Below, piece after piece: positions 1 to 7,457 of a DNA stretch of 20,743 bases. The stretch spans positions 1 through 20,743 of the forward strand of contig CAKZLS010000554.1 of the NCBI GenBank assembly GCA_937127205.1, given 5' to 3'. The notes beneath the pieces were generated by a model. That model did no database searches and was not told where the DNA came from. It saw only the letters and a program-made list of their open reading frames with translations. A program made the position numbers and the translations under genes. This DNA comes from an uncultured Rhodospirillales bacterium (lineage in GTDB: Bacteria; Pseudomonadota; Alphaproteobacteria; Rhodospirillales; Defluviicoccaceae). Position 1 is the stretch's first letter. Every line of letters begins with the position of its first letter.

Positions 1-1140
1 GGAGAGGTTGAGGATGGGGCCTACGTCGACACCGGCCACGAGCTTGTCGACGGCGAGGGAGCCATCTGGCGCCACGGTGACCTCCGCGACCACGGCCACG
101 TATCCGCGGTGGCTGAAGTGGAAGGCGATGCCTTGGCCGCTGCCCTTGGGGAGCTTTTTTCCCCCGCCCGCTTTTGCGGAGGCGAGGCGAAGGACGTTTT
201 TCATGCGTCCGGAATCGTAGACGGGCCCGCGTTTGCCGCCAGGTTTCACTTCCCGGTCGGGGCCGAGCAGGTCGAGCCGGAATTGGAGCGGATCGCGGCC
301 GGCCTGGGCGGCGAGCTCGTCGATAAAGCCTTGGGTGGCGAAGGCGATGGCGCAGCTGCCGGGGGCTCGCCACCAGCCCATGGGCACGTTGGTGCTAAGG
401 ATGGTTTGGCTCAGATGGGCGTTGTCGATGAAGCGGATGGGAAACTCGTCGCTGGACATGCCCGCTCCGCGCCCGGTCTTTTCCTCGCTGTTGAGTCCAA
501 AGGTGATGAAGTGGTCGGACCAGGCGGCGATTTTTCCGTCGCTGTCGACGGTGCCTTTGAGGTGGTGCCAGCCGGCGGCCCGGTAGTAGTCGTGCTGCAT
601 GTCTTGCTCGCGGGTCCAAGTGACTTTGACGGGCGTGCCTTCGAGCTTGTGGGCGATGGCAGCGGCTTCGCAGATGAAGTCCGACATGAGGCGTCGGCCG
701 AAGCCGCCGCCGATGCGGGTGATGTCGATCTTTACGGCGTCGTCCTCAAGTTGGAAGAGGTCCTTTACCAGCTCGTGCCCGTTGATGGCGTTTTGGGTGG
801 GGCTCCAGATGTTCATGACGCCGTCCCGATAGAGGGCGGTGGTGTTCTGGGGCTCCAAGTTGGTGTGCGAAAGGAACGGGTACTCGTAGGTGGCTTCGAC
901 GACTTCGGAGGCAGCGTCTAGGGCGCCGGCAGCGTCGCCGTCGGAGCGGAGCGCTTTGCCGTGCTCGCCCGCGAGGCTGAGGGCTTTTTCTTGGTAGAGC
1001 AGGGAATTGTGTTCGGAGGCGCTGTCGTCGCGCCAAAGCGCTTGGAGGCTTTTTTGACCTTTGAAGGCGGTCCAGGTGTCGCCCGCCACGATGGCGATGC
1101 CGGGGCGCAGGCCCTCGACAGCCGCATCGGCCCCGCCGCC
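1..1140 (-). CDS. Molybdopterin-binding oxidoreductase subunit, IorB-like (internal fragment)
   Basis: The minus strand is open from about 1140 to 1 with no stop and no credible start, giving about 380 residues of a xanthine dehydrogenase-family large subunit. Visible landmarks are the segment FLSHTNLEPQNTTA (about 870-829), the family's glycine-rich GGGFGRR (711-691), WWRAP followed by FIDELAAQAGRDPLQFRLDLLG-like sequence (375-250), and VAEVTVAPDG then VGPILN at the left edge. These fit isoquinoline 1-oxidoreductase beta and related molybdenum hydroxylases, which bind the Mo cofactor and work with a small 2Fe-2S subunit and an electron acceptor. Family members are roughly 700-750 residues, so both ends are missing: the 3' end is off the window and the 5' end stops abruptly at the proA junction. 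Gln codons are CAA 10 and CAG 3, unlike the CAG-preferring neighbours. Substrate cannot be told. Confidence 0.85.
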
Positions 1141-1479
1141 GATGAGGACTGGGACACCGAATATCTCGATGCGATCCTGTCGGTGAAGCTGGTGGACGGC
1201 GTCGACGATGCCATCGCGCATGTGAACCGGCATTCGTCTGGGCATACCGAAGCCATCATCACCGAGGATGCCGCGGCTGCCGAAGCGTTCCTGAACCGGC
1301 TGGACAGCGCCATTGTGATGGTCAATGCCTCGACCCAGTACGCCGACGGCGGAGAGTTCGGCATGGGCGCCGAGATTGGTATCTCTACCGGCAAACTTCA
1401 TGCCCGGGGGCCAGTGGGAGTGGAGCAGCTGACCAGCTTCAAGTATGTCGTTCGCGGAACCGGGCAATGCCGGCCGTGA
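1141..1479 (+). CDS. proA: Glutamate-5-semialdehyde dehydrogenase, 3' fragment
   Basis: The last 112 codons of ProA (gamma-glutamyl phosphate reductase), which makes glutamate-5-semialdehyde in proline synthesis in the cytosol. Recognisable C-terminal family segments are DEDWDTEYLD at the very start, SGHTEAIITEDAAAAEAFLN, VMVNAST, DGGEFGMGAEIGIST and KLHARGP, ending in the usual VRGTGQ-type tail. Full ProA is about 420 residues; the NADP-binding part and the catalytic Cys region are absent because the homology ends at about 1140, where an unrelated minus-strand gene begins. The reading frame stays open upstream to 961, but that part is antisense to the IorB-like gene. nadD follows after 66 bp, as in the common alphaproteobacterial proB-proA-nadD-rsfS order. 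As it stands this copy could not make an active enzyme. Confidence 0.9.
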   Translation, partial: DEDWDTEYLDAILSVKLVDGVDDAIAHVNRHSSGHTEAIITEDAAAAEAFLNRLDSAIVMVNASTQYADGGEFGMGAEIGISTGKLHARGPVGVEQLTSFKYVVRGTGQCRP

Positions 1480-1545
1480 TCGGGTTGTTGCGTCGGTGCT
1501 GTTCGCTGTCCGCGATGACTGTCTCATAGCGGCGGGCCGTTTGGC

Positions 1546-2214
1546 ATGCACCGGAGCAGCCAGCTGGATTCTGGACCGGGGCGCCGTCCGGGAAAACGGG
1601 TCGGCATTTTGGGCGGGTCGTTCAATCCGGCCCACGCCGGCCATCGCCACATCTCGGTCGTCGCGCTGCGGCGTTTGAAACTGGACGAGGTCTGGTGGAT
1701 GATCTCGCCGCAAAACCCACTTAAGGCGGCGGCGGACATGGCGCCGCTACGCAAACGTCTAGAACGGGCCCGTGCGGTGGCCAACCATCTCAAAATCCAT
1801 GTTACGGATATCGAGTGGTATTTGGGAACGCATTACACCGCCGATACGGTAAATGCCTTGAAACTGCAGTTCCCCGGTATGCGTTTTGTGTGGTTGATGG
1901 GCGCCGACAATCTGTGTCAGATTCCGAGGTGGAGACACTGGCGGAGAATCTTCGAATCGGTTCCCATTGCGGTTTTCACGCGTCCGTCCTATTCTGTAAG
2001 GGCGTTGTCGGGGCGGGCGGCGAGACGGTTCGCGGCGTATCGGCTTCCGGAAAGCCGAGCAAGCGCATTGTCGGAGGCGCCAGTGCCGGCGTGGATTTTT
2101 CTGCATACACGCCCGCACAGCGAGTCGGCAACGCGAATTCGAGCCGAGTGCGGCGAATGGGCATCGGCAGGGACGAAAGCAGAGACGAAAAAGGAAACGA
2201 ATGCTCAAGCTTAA
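1546..2214 (+). CDS. nadD: Nicotinate-nucleotide adenylyltransferase
   Basis: NadD adenylates nicotinate mononucleotide with ATP to give deamido-NAD in NAD biosynthesis. The 222-residue product has the nucleotidyltransferase P-loop-like motif GILGGSFNPAHAGH (about residues 20-33), the middle segment WWMISPQNPLK, the FVWLMGADNL segment, and the second nucleotide-binding motif SATRIR (about 194-199, the ISSTxIR motif of the family). The length is normal for an alphaproteobacterial NadD with a short basic N-terminal extension and a charged Lys/Glu/Ala tail. The ATG at 1546 has only a weak Shine-Dalgarno sequence; the conserved core starts near residue 18, so a later start is not excluded. It lies 66 bp after proA and 60 bp before rsfS, consistent with one operon. 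Confidence 0.93.
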   Translation: MHRSSQLDSGPGRRPGKRVGILGGSFNPAHAGHRHISVVALRRLKLDEVWWMISPQNPLKAAADMAPLRKRLERARAVANHLKIHVTDIEWYLGTHYTADTVNALKLQFPGMRFVWLMGADNLCQIPRWRHWRRIFESVPIAVFTRPSYSVRALSGRAARRFAAYRLPESRASALSEAPVPAWIFLHTRPHSESATRIRAECGEWASAGTKAETKKETNAQA

Positions 2215-2274
2215 GGGACACGGGTCATAGGGGCGAAAAAAAACACGCCGCCGGCAGGGGGCGCATTACTGACA

Positions 2275-2622
2275 ATGGTCTCTCAGTCCTTGGAGGACGA
2301 CAAGGCGGAAGATGTCGTTGTCATTGAGCTCGCGGGCAAGTCTACCATAGCCGACTACATGGTTATTGCGACTGGAACGTCGCGGCGCCAAGTGGGAACC
2401 ATGGCGGAGCATCTGCGCGATAAGCTGAAAGGCTCCGGGCTGAAAGGCGTTTCCATCGAAGGTAAGGAGAATTGCGACTGGGTGTTGCTCGATGCGGGCG
2501 ATATCGTTGTACACTTGTTCCGGCCGGAAGTTCGTGCTTTCTACGCGCTGGAGCGAATGTGGGGCCAGCCGCAAGCGGTGAGAACCGACGAAACCGACAC
2601 GCGAGCCGGGCTACAAGCTTAA
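2275..2622 (+). CDS. rsfS: Ribosome silencing factor RsfS
   Basis: RsfS (Iojap/DUF143 family) binds ribosomal protein L14 on the 50S subunit and blocks subunit joining when nutrients are scarce. The 115-residue product matches the family along its length: LEDDKAEDVVVIELAGKS at the N-terminus, the core IADYMVIATGTSRRQV, then EGKENCDWVLLDAGDIVVHLF and FYALERMW near the end. A purine-rich stretch (about 2255-2260) lies upstream; the ATG at 2275 is the most economical start, although a CTG six bases earlier has better spacing. The usual next gene, rlmH, does not follow; 434 bp of non-coding DNA and fbaA are there instead. Confidence 0.93.
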   Translation: MVSQSLEDDKAEDVVVIELAGKSTIADYMVIATGTSRRQVGTMAEHLRDKLKGSGLKGVSIEGKENCDWVLLDAGDIVVHLFRPEVRAFYALERMWGQPQAVRTDETDTRAGLQA

Positions 2623-3056
2623 AACCGTCCACACGTCGACAACAGGCGTGTATAACAAAACAAGCTAATTGGCTTGGGGATAACCAAGCCAGAGGGTGCA
2701 ACAAAAGTTTCTTGTTAGATGCAATTTGCCAACCCCGCCGAACCTTGCGCCGCTACTGGATGGTGGCGCAGACGCCGCATATCACTGAGCGGCCTCGGGG
2801 GATATCCGGGTCGCATTATGCGTCGGTTCTTGGCAAAAACGAACACGGAGTGGCAATTGAGGCATAATTGTCGAGTGAGTCACCCGGTTTTTGACAGCCG
2901 GCGACCGCTTTGGAGGTCCATAACTCTTGCGTCAAAGGGAAAGGGCCGCCAATATCCGAGTCAACTTCTCGTGTATCAGGAACGATAGGATTTTACCGTA
3001 TACGTAAAGGCTCGCGTGCGGGCCGATTTTCCATAACCCTAGAGGAGGAATACACC
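2623..3056 (+). other. Intergenic region rsfS-fbaA with leader structure
   Basis: No convincing gene is seen in these 434 bp; short open frames in all three plus frames lack ribosome binding sites and family features. It contains a strong hairpin at 2671-2690, an outer pair AACAAG (2659-2664) with CTTGTT (2711-2716), a possible -35 box TTGACA at 2891-2896 without a good -10 at 17 bp, and a near-palindrome around CGTATACG at 2997-3004 flanked by TTAC and GTAA. The last is a plausible operator, but unproven. The region most likely carries the fbaA promoter. No trace of rlmH coding sequence was seen. Confidence 0.6.
2671..2690 (+). terminator. Hairpin downstream of rsfS (possible terminator or attenuator)
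   Basis: A perfect 7-bp stem, GGCTTGG with CCAAGCC, encloses a 6-nt GGATAA loop 48 bp after the rsfS stop. It is not followed by a T-tract, so it is a poor intrinsic terminator. An upstream CAAGC (2661-2665) can pair with GCTTG of the left arm (2672-2676), which would make two mutually exclusive hairpins. The function is unproven. Confidence 0.4.
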
Positions 3057-4157
3057 ATGGGCGAAGCCGCTTTGAAATCCAGTGCCGTTGGCCTGAAACC
3101 GGGCGTTGTAACCGGTGACGACTACGTAACGCTGGTGGAGTCTTGCAAAGCAGGCGGTTATGCGCTGCCGGCGGTCAACGTAACCGGCACCAACACCATC
3201 AACGGGGTCCTCGAAGCCGCGGCGAAAAATAAGTCCGATATCATTATCCAATTGTCCAATGGCGGTGCGCAGTTCTATGCCGGACAAGGATTTCCCGACG
3301 CTACGCTCGCCAAGGTTCTCGGCGCCGTATCGGCCGCGCGCCACATTCACATGATGGCGGAGCATTATGGAATCTGCGTCATCCTGCACACCGACCACGC
3401 CAACAAGAAGCTGATCCCCTGGGTCGAAGGCATGCTCGATCACGGCGAGGTGTTCTTCAAGGAGACCGGCAAGCCGCTGTTCAGCTCCCACATGCTGGAT
3501 CTGTCCGAGGAGCCCATCGAATGGAACCTCAATGAGTGCGCCCGTATCCTGAAGCGGATGGCCCCGATGGGCATGAGCCTCGAGATCGAGCTCGGCGTGA
3601 CCGGCGGCGAGGAAGACGGCATCGGCGGCGAGTTCGACGAGAGCGCCGACAACTCGAAGCTCTACACCCAGCCCGAGGATGTTCTGCAGGCCTACCAGCA
3701 ACTCAGCTCCATCGGATCGTTCTCGGTGGCCGCGTCGTTCGGTAACGTTCATGGCGTTTACAAGCCGGGCAACGTCAAGCTGCGTCCCGAAATCCTCAAG
3801 AATTCCCAGACTCTGGTGTCGGAGAAAGAAGGCACCGGCGCGAACCCGCTCAATCTTGTTTTCCACGGCGGTTCCGGGTCGGACAAGGGCCAGATCACCG
3901 AAGCGGTCAGCTACGGCGTGTTCAAGATGAACATCGATACCGACACCCAGTTCGTCTTCTCGGAAGCTGTCGGCAAATTCGTTGAAGCCAATCCAAAAGC
4001 CTTCAAGTACCAGATCGATCCCGACGACGGCACGCCGTATAAAAAGTTCTACGATCCGCGCAAATGGTTGCGGGCGGCGGAAGAGGCCCTGGTCGAGCGT
4101 CTCACCGAGGCGTGCGCCGACCTCAATTCGACCGGTAAGTCGCTGGCCCAAAGCTAG
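3057..4157 (+). CDS. fbaA: Class II fructose-bisphosphate aldolase
   Basis: A zinc-dependent aldolase that interconverts fructose 1,6-bisphosphate with glyceraldehyde 3-phosphate and dihydroxyacetone phosphate in glycolysis and gluconeogenesis. The 366-residue product is of the E. coli FbaA-like (class IIA) kind: ALPAVNVTGTNTINGVLEAA near the N-terminus, HTDHANKK with the catalytic Asp and zinc His at about residues 113-114, MSLEIELGVTGGEEDG with the metal-region Glu, FGNVHGVYKPGNVKL with a zinc His, and NLVFHGGSGS with a phosphate-binding Gly/Ser loop. The frame is open from 2910, but the start is set at 3057 by the strong ribosome site GAGGAGG (3042-3048) with 8-nt spacing. It has its own leader and terminator, so it is probably a separate transcription unit. 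Its place between rsfS and gpmI is where rlmH is normally found. Confidence 0.96.
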   Translation: MGEAALKSSAVGLKPGVVTGDDYVTLVESCKAGGYALPAVNVTGTNTINGVLEAAAKNKSDIIIQLSNGGAQFYAGQGFPDATLAKVLGAVSAARHIHMMAEHYGICVILHTDHANKKLIPWVEGMLDHGEVFFKETGKPLFSSHMLDLSEEPIEWNLNECARILKRMAPMGMSLEIELGVTGGEEDGIGGEFDESADNSKLYTQPEDVLQAYQQLSSIGSFSVAASFGNVHGVYKPGNVKLRPEILKNSQTLVSEKEGTGANPLNLVFHGGSGSDKGQITEAVSYGVFKMNIDTDTQFVFSEAVGKFVEANPKAFKYQIDPDDGTPYKKFYDPRKWLRAAEEALVERLTEACADLNSTGKSLAQS

Positions 4158-4507
4158 GGCTGGAGCGGTTCGCCGCAACCATGAAGGTTCGGAAGGCACG
4201 GTGACGGCGCTAGACTTTGTCGGTTGATGAAGTAATGCTGCTGTCAGAATGTGAGCCGAACCGGCGTTGAATACCGACGCGGGGCAGAGGCCGTGAGCCA
4301 TACGGTCCTGCCCCGTTGTCGTTTGTGATAATCGATCGAGGATCGGAAACGGCGGGGGTGTTGCCGCCACGCTGAATCGGTTACATCTGTCATGAGGGGC
4401 TGGCAGGGATGCACCCTTCTACCGAAGTGACAAAAAAATCGGCAAATCTCGGAGAGTGATTGCCTTCAAGGCTCGATGCCGTCTTACCAAAGGTCGGGAG
4501 AATCAGG
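4158..4507 (+). other. Intergenic region fbaA-gpmI
   Basis: About 350 bp without a gene. The first part holds the fbaA terminator (4280-4324). The second part, up to the GGGAG ribosome site of gpmI at 4496-4500, presumably carries the gpmI promoter, but I see no pair of boxes good enough to place it. Confidence 0.6.
4280..4324 (+). terminator. Intrinsic terminator of fbaA
   Basis: A long stem: CGGGGCAG (4280-4287) pairs with CTGCCCCG (4308-4315), and inside it GGCCGT (4289-4294) pairs with ACGGTC (4302-4307) with one GU pair and a bulged A, around a 7-nt loop. The stem totals 14 bp and is followed by a T-rich run, TTGTCGTTT. It lies 122 bp after the fbaA stop, so it would end that transcript before gpmI. 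Confidence 0.75.
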
Positions 4508-6154
4508 ATGCTGAAGAAAAACCCTAACTTCGCGCGCATAAAGGGCCCCATTGTAACGGTGGTCATGGATGGCATTGGCTTGAGCAACAATACCGCGGGC
4601 AATGCTTTTGCCGCCGCCAACACGCCCGTGCTCGATCGACTGTTCAGGGATTACGACAACATTGCCTTGAAGGCGCACGGCACGGCCGTCGGCATGCCCA
4701 GCGACGACGACATGGGCAACTCGGAGGTGGGGCACAATGCTCTGGGCTCCGGCCAAGTCTATAACCAGGGCGCATCGCTGGTGAAGGAGGCCATCGACTC
4801 GGGCGAACTGTTCGAAAAGGAGTCCTGGAAAGAGGTCATCGGCAATGCAAAGACCAAGAATTCGACGTTTCACCTCTTGGGACTGTTCTCGGACGGAAAC
4901 GTTCATTCCCACATCGATCACCTGAAGGCTCTGATCGCGCGGGCCAAGCAGGAGGGACAGCACCGGGTGCGGATCCATATCCTGCTGGATGGCCGGGATG
5001 TGCCGGAAACATCGGCGCTCGACTATGTGGAGCCCTTCGAAGTGTTTCTCGCCGAGCTCAACGATGACACCTTCGACGCGGCCATCGCCAGTGGCGGCGG
5101 CCGGATGAACATCACCATGGACCGTTACGACGCCAACTGGAGCATGGTGGAGAAGGGGTGGCACACCCACGTATTGGGTGAAGGGCCGCAGTTCAATTCG
5201 GCGGCCGAGGCGATCAAGGCGCTACGCGATCAGTATCCGGGCACCATTGACCAGGATCTGCCGCCCTTTATTATCGCCAAGGACGGCGAGCCCGTGGGCA
5301 GGATCGAGAACAACGACAGCGTCGTCTACTTCAACTTTCGTGGCGATAGGGCCATCGAAATCACCCGCGCCTTCGAGGAAGAGGACTTTGCGGTGTTCGA
5401 TCGCGTGCGCTACCCACAGGTCGTGTATGCCGGGATGCTGGAGTACGACGGTGATCTTCACATCCCGAAACTCTACCTCGTGCCGCCGCCGTCGATCCGG
5501 AACACTCTGGGCGAGTATTTGGCCGAGGAAGGCGTCACTCAGTTGGCCATATCCGAGACACAGAAGTATGGCCACGTAACCTATTTCTGGAACGGCAATC
5601 GCAGCGGCAAGTTCAGCGACGAGCTGGAAGAGTACATCGAAATCCCGTCGGACGTGGTGCCGTACGAAGAGCGCCCGTGGATGAAGGCGGCGGAGATCAC
5701 CGATGAACTGATCCGTCAACTCCGGACCGGCAAGTACCGTTTCGCGCGGGTCAATTATGCCAATGGCGACATGGTCGGGCATACCGGCATCTTCGATGCG
5801 GCACTGATCGGCATTGCGACGGTCGATCTCGCCTTGCGGCGGCTGCTACCGGTGATCGACGAATTGGGCGGCGTCGCGCTGATCACCGCGGATCACGGCA
5901 ACGCCGACGAGATGTATGAGGTCGACAAAAAGACCGGAAAGCCAAAGACCAACGAGAATTCGTCCATCAAAGCCAAGACCAGCCATACTCTCAACCCGGT
6001 TCCGCTGATATATTATGATAATCAGACCAACGTCTCGATCGGGTTGCGCAAGGGCAACGATTACGGGCTAAGTAATGTGGCCGCCTCCGTTGCCAATCTA
6101 CTCGGCTACGATGCCGCAGAGATGTGGGATGACAGCATGTTGGAGTTCAAGTAA
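4508..6154 (+). CDS. gpmI: 2,3-bisphosphoglycerate-independent phosphoglycerate mutase
   Basis: Interconverts 3- and 2-phosphoglycerate using two Mn2+ ions and a phosphoserine intermediate. Visible features of the 548-residue product are the N-terminal metal site VVMDGIGL, the catalytic Ser72 in DMGNSEVGHNALG, the substrate segments HSHIDHLKAL and LLDGRDVPETSAL, the NFRGDRAIE segment, ANGDMVGHTG, and the second metal site TADHGNADEM (Asp462, His463). Length and the extra segment after this site, ending in KTSHTLNPVP, resemble the long plant-like iPGM class rather than the roughly 510-residue form common in alphaproteobacteria. The start is set at ATG 4508 by GGGAG at 4496-4500; an in-frame ATG at 4460 lacks support. 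The envC-like gene overlaps or follows directly. Confidence 0.95.
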   Translation: MLKKNPNFARIKGPIVTVVMDGIGLSNNTAGNAFAAANTPVLDRLFRDYDNIALKAHGTAVGMPSDDDMGNSEVGHNALGSGQVYNQGASLVKEAIDSGELFEKESWKEVIGNAKTKNSTFHLLGLFSDGNVHSHIDHLKALIARAKQEGQHRVRIHILLDGRDVPETSALDYVEPFEVFLAELNDDTFDAAIASGGGRMNITMDRYDANWSMVEKGWHTHVLGEGPQFNSAAEAIKALRDQYPGTIDQDLPPFIIAKDGEPVGRIENNDSVVYFNFRGDRAIEITRAFEEEDFAVFDRVRYPQVVYAGMLEYDGDLHIPKLYLVPPPSIRNTLGEYLAEEGVTQLAISETQKYGHVTYFWNGNRSGKFSDELEEYIEIPSDVVPYEERPWMKAAEITDELIRQLRTGKYRFARVNYANGDMVGHTGIFDAALIGIATVDLALRRLLPVIDELGGVALITADHGNADEMYEVDKKTGKPKTNENSSIKAKTSHTLNPVPLIYYDNQTNVSIGLRKGNDYGLSNVAASVANLLGYDAAEMWDDSMLEFK

Positions 6155-7457
6155 CAGGCGGTTTCGGATTTCCGGAAACAGCCCATCCGGACCGTCGCGA
6201 TGGCGGCGAAACAGGATCGGTCTGTTCGCCGCCCCGTGCATGATGATCGCAATTGCCGGCGCGGTGGGTCTGTGCCAGCCCGCCGCGGCTGCCGATGTGG
6301 ATGCTCCCAGCAAGCGCTTGCAAGGTGTGGAGCGCGCTATTCAGGAAAACCGGGCGGCGCACTCCCGGCTGGACCGCGAAGCGGCGAGCCTGGCCAAGGA
6401 AAGCGAACGCATTCGGCGCGAACTGGTGAAGAGCGCGGCGACCATCCAAAGTCGTGAGGCGCAGATCTCCCAGCTTGAATCGCGGCTTGCGCATCTTGAG
6501 GGAGAAGAGGCCGAAACGATCGCGTGGCTCGCGCGCAGCCGTGAATACGCGTCCAGCGTTCTGATGTCGTTGCAGCGGTTGGCGCGTCACCCGGTGGCCG
6601 CCATCGCCGCTCATCCCATGAGCCCCGCCGATGCGGTGCGCGGGGGTATCCTCTTGCGGGCCGCCGTCGGCGAGATCGAACGGCGCGTTGATACGTTGCA
6701 GCGCCAGCTTGACCAGTTGGCCACGCTGCGCAGCGATGTGTTCGAGCGCCAGAGGGAGCTCGGCACCGCCCGCGACGCTCTCGAGTCGGAGAGAAACGAA
6801 CTCGACGCCGCGCTCGCAGCCAAAACCGACCTGCAACGCCAAGTCAGCGCCAAGAGCCGCGAAACCGCCGCACGCGTTAAGCGCCTGTCATCGGAGGCTG
6901 GCGATCTGCGCGACTTGGTTTCGCGTCTCGAGATAGAGGCCAGGATGGAGGCCAAGGCGCGCGAAGAGGCCCAGGCACGGCTGCGGGTCTCCACGCCCAC
7001 GGGCGCGCCCGTGGTGTTGGTCCCTCCCACCGACGCGGATGTCCTGCCCATCACCAAGGCCCGTGGCAGCCTCTCGTATCCCGTGGTGGGCCAGGTGGTC
7101 GCCCGCTACGGCGCGTCCACGGATTCCGGGTTGACCAGCAAGGGTATTTCCATCGAAACGCGGACCGGCGCGCAGGTGATCGCACCCTATGACGGCCGTG
7201 TGGTTTTCGCCGGACCGTTCCGCGGTTACGGGCAGGTCTTGATTACCGATCACGGCGAGGGATATCATACGTTGTTGGCTGGTCTTTCTCAGGTCGATAC
7301 TGTGGTGGGCCAGTTGGTGTTTGGTGGTGAGCCGGTTGGCGTCATGAGACGGTCGGAAGAAGGCAAACCACAATTGTACTTTGAGTTGCGCCGGAATAAC
7401 CGGCCGGTCGATCCCCTCCCCTGGCTCACCAAGGAAGAAGTAAAGGTAAGTGGATGA
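6129..7457 (+). CDS. envC: EnvC-like murein hydrolase activator (LytM domain)
   Basis: A periplasmic coiled-coil protein with a degenerate M23 (LytM) domain; in E. coli, EnvC activates amidases for septal peptidoglycan splitting. A signal peptide is visible: basic RWRRNR, hydrophobic GLFAAP to GAVGL, and an AAAAD cleavage region. Two long heptad-rich coiled-coil stretches follow, then the LytM domain from SYPVVGQVVARYG to the end. The zinc ligands of active M23 enzymes are lost (SKGISIE instead of HxGxD, LYFELR instead of the HxH strand), as expected for an activator. The start is uncertain: ATG 6129 (overlapping gpmI by 26 bp) keeps the basic n-region, whereas ATG 6240 would begin inside the hydrophobic core. 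The stop overlaps ctpA by 4 bp (ATGA), indicating translational coupling. Confidence 0.85.
   Translation: MTACWSSSNRRFRISGNSPSGPSRWRRNRIGLFAAPCMMIAIAGAVGLCQPAAAADVDAPSKRLQGVERAIQENRAAHSRLDREAASLAKESERIRRELVKSAATIQSREAQISQLESRLAHLEGEEAETIAWLARSREYASSVLMSLQRLARHPVAAIAAHPMSPADAVRGGILLRAAVGEIERRVDTLQRQLDQLATLRSDVFERQRELGTARDALESERNELDAALAAKTDLQRQVSAKSRETAARVKRLSSEAGDLRDLVSRLEIEARMEAKAREEAQARLRVSTPTGAPVVLVPPTDADVLPITKARGSLSYPVVGQVVARYGASTDSGLTSKGISIETRTGAQVIAPYDGRVVFAGPFRGYGQVLITDHGEGYHTLLAGLSQVDTVVGQLVFGGEPVGVMRRSEEGKPQLYFELRRNNRPVDPLPWLTKEEVKVSG

Noticed and set aside
109..921. 270-codon plus-strand open frame at the left edge
   Set aside because: Lies opposite the IorB-like gene, whose minus-strand translation has clear family motifs; the plus-strand product has none.
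961..1140. Upstream part of the plus-strand frame that continues into proA
   Set aside because: It is antisense to the well-conserved IorB-like coding sequence and has no ProA homology; the frame is open only because of high GC content.
2719..2988. 89-codon plus-strand frame between rsfS and fbaA, considered as an rlmH remnant
   Set aside because: No resemblance to RlmH, no ribosome site, and Arg/Trp-rich composition like random translation.
3039..4370. 443-codon minus-strand open frame over fbaA
   Set aside because: A shadow of the aldolase gene; no recognisable domain and no ribosome site.
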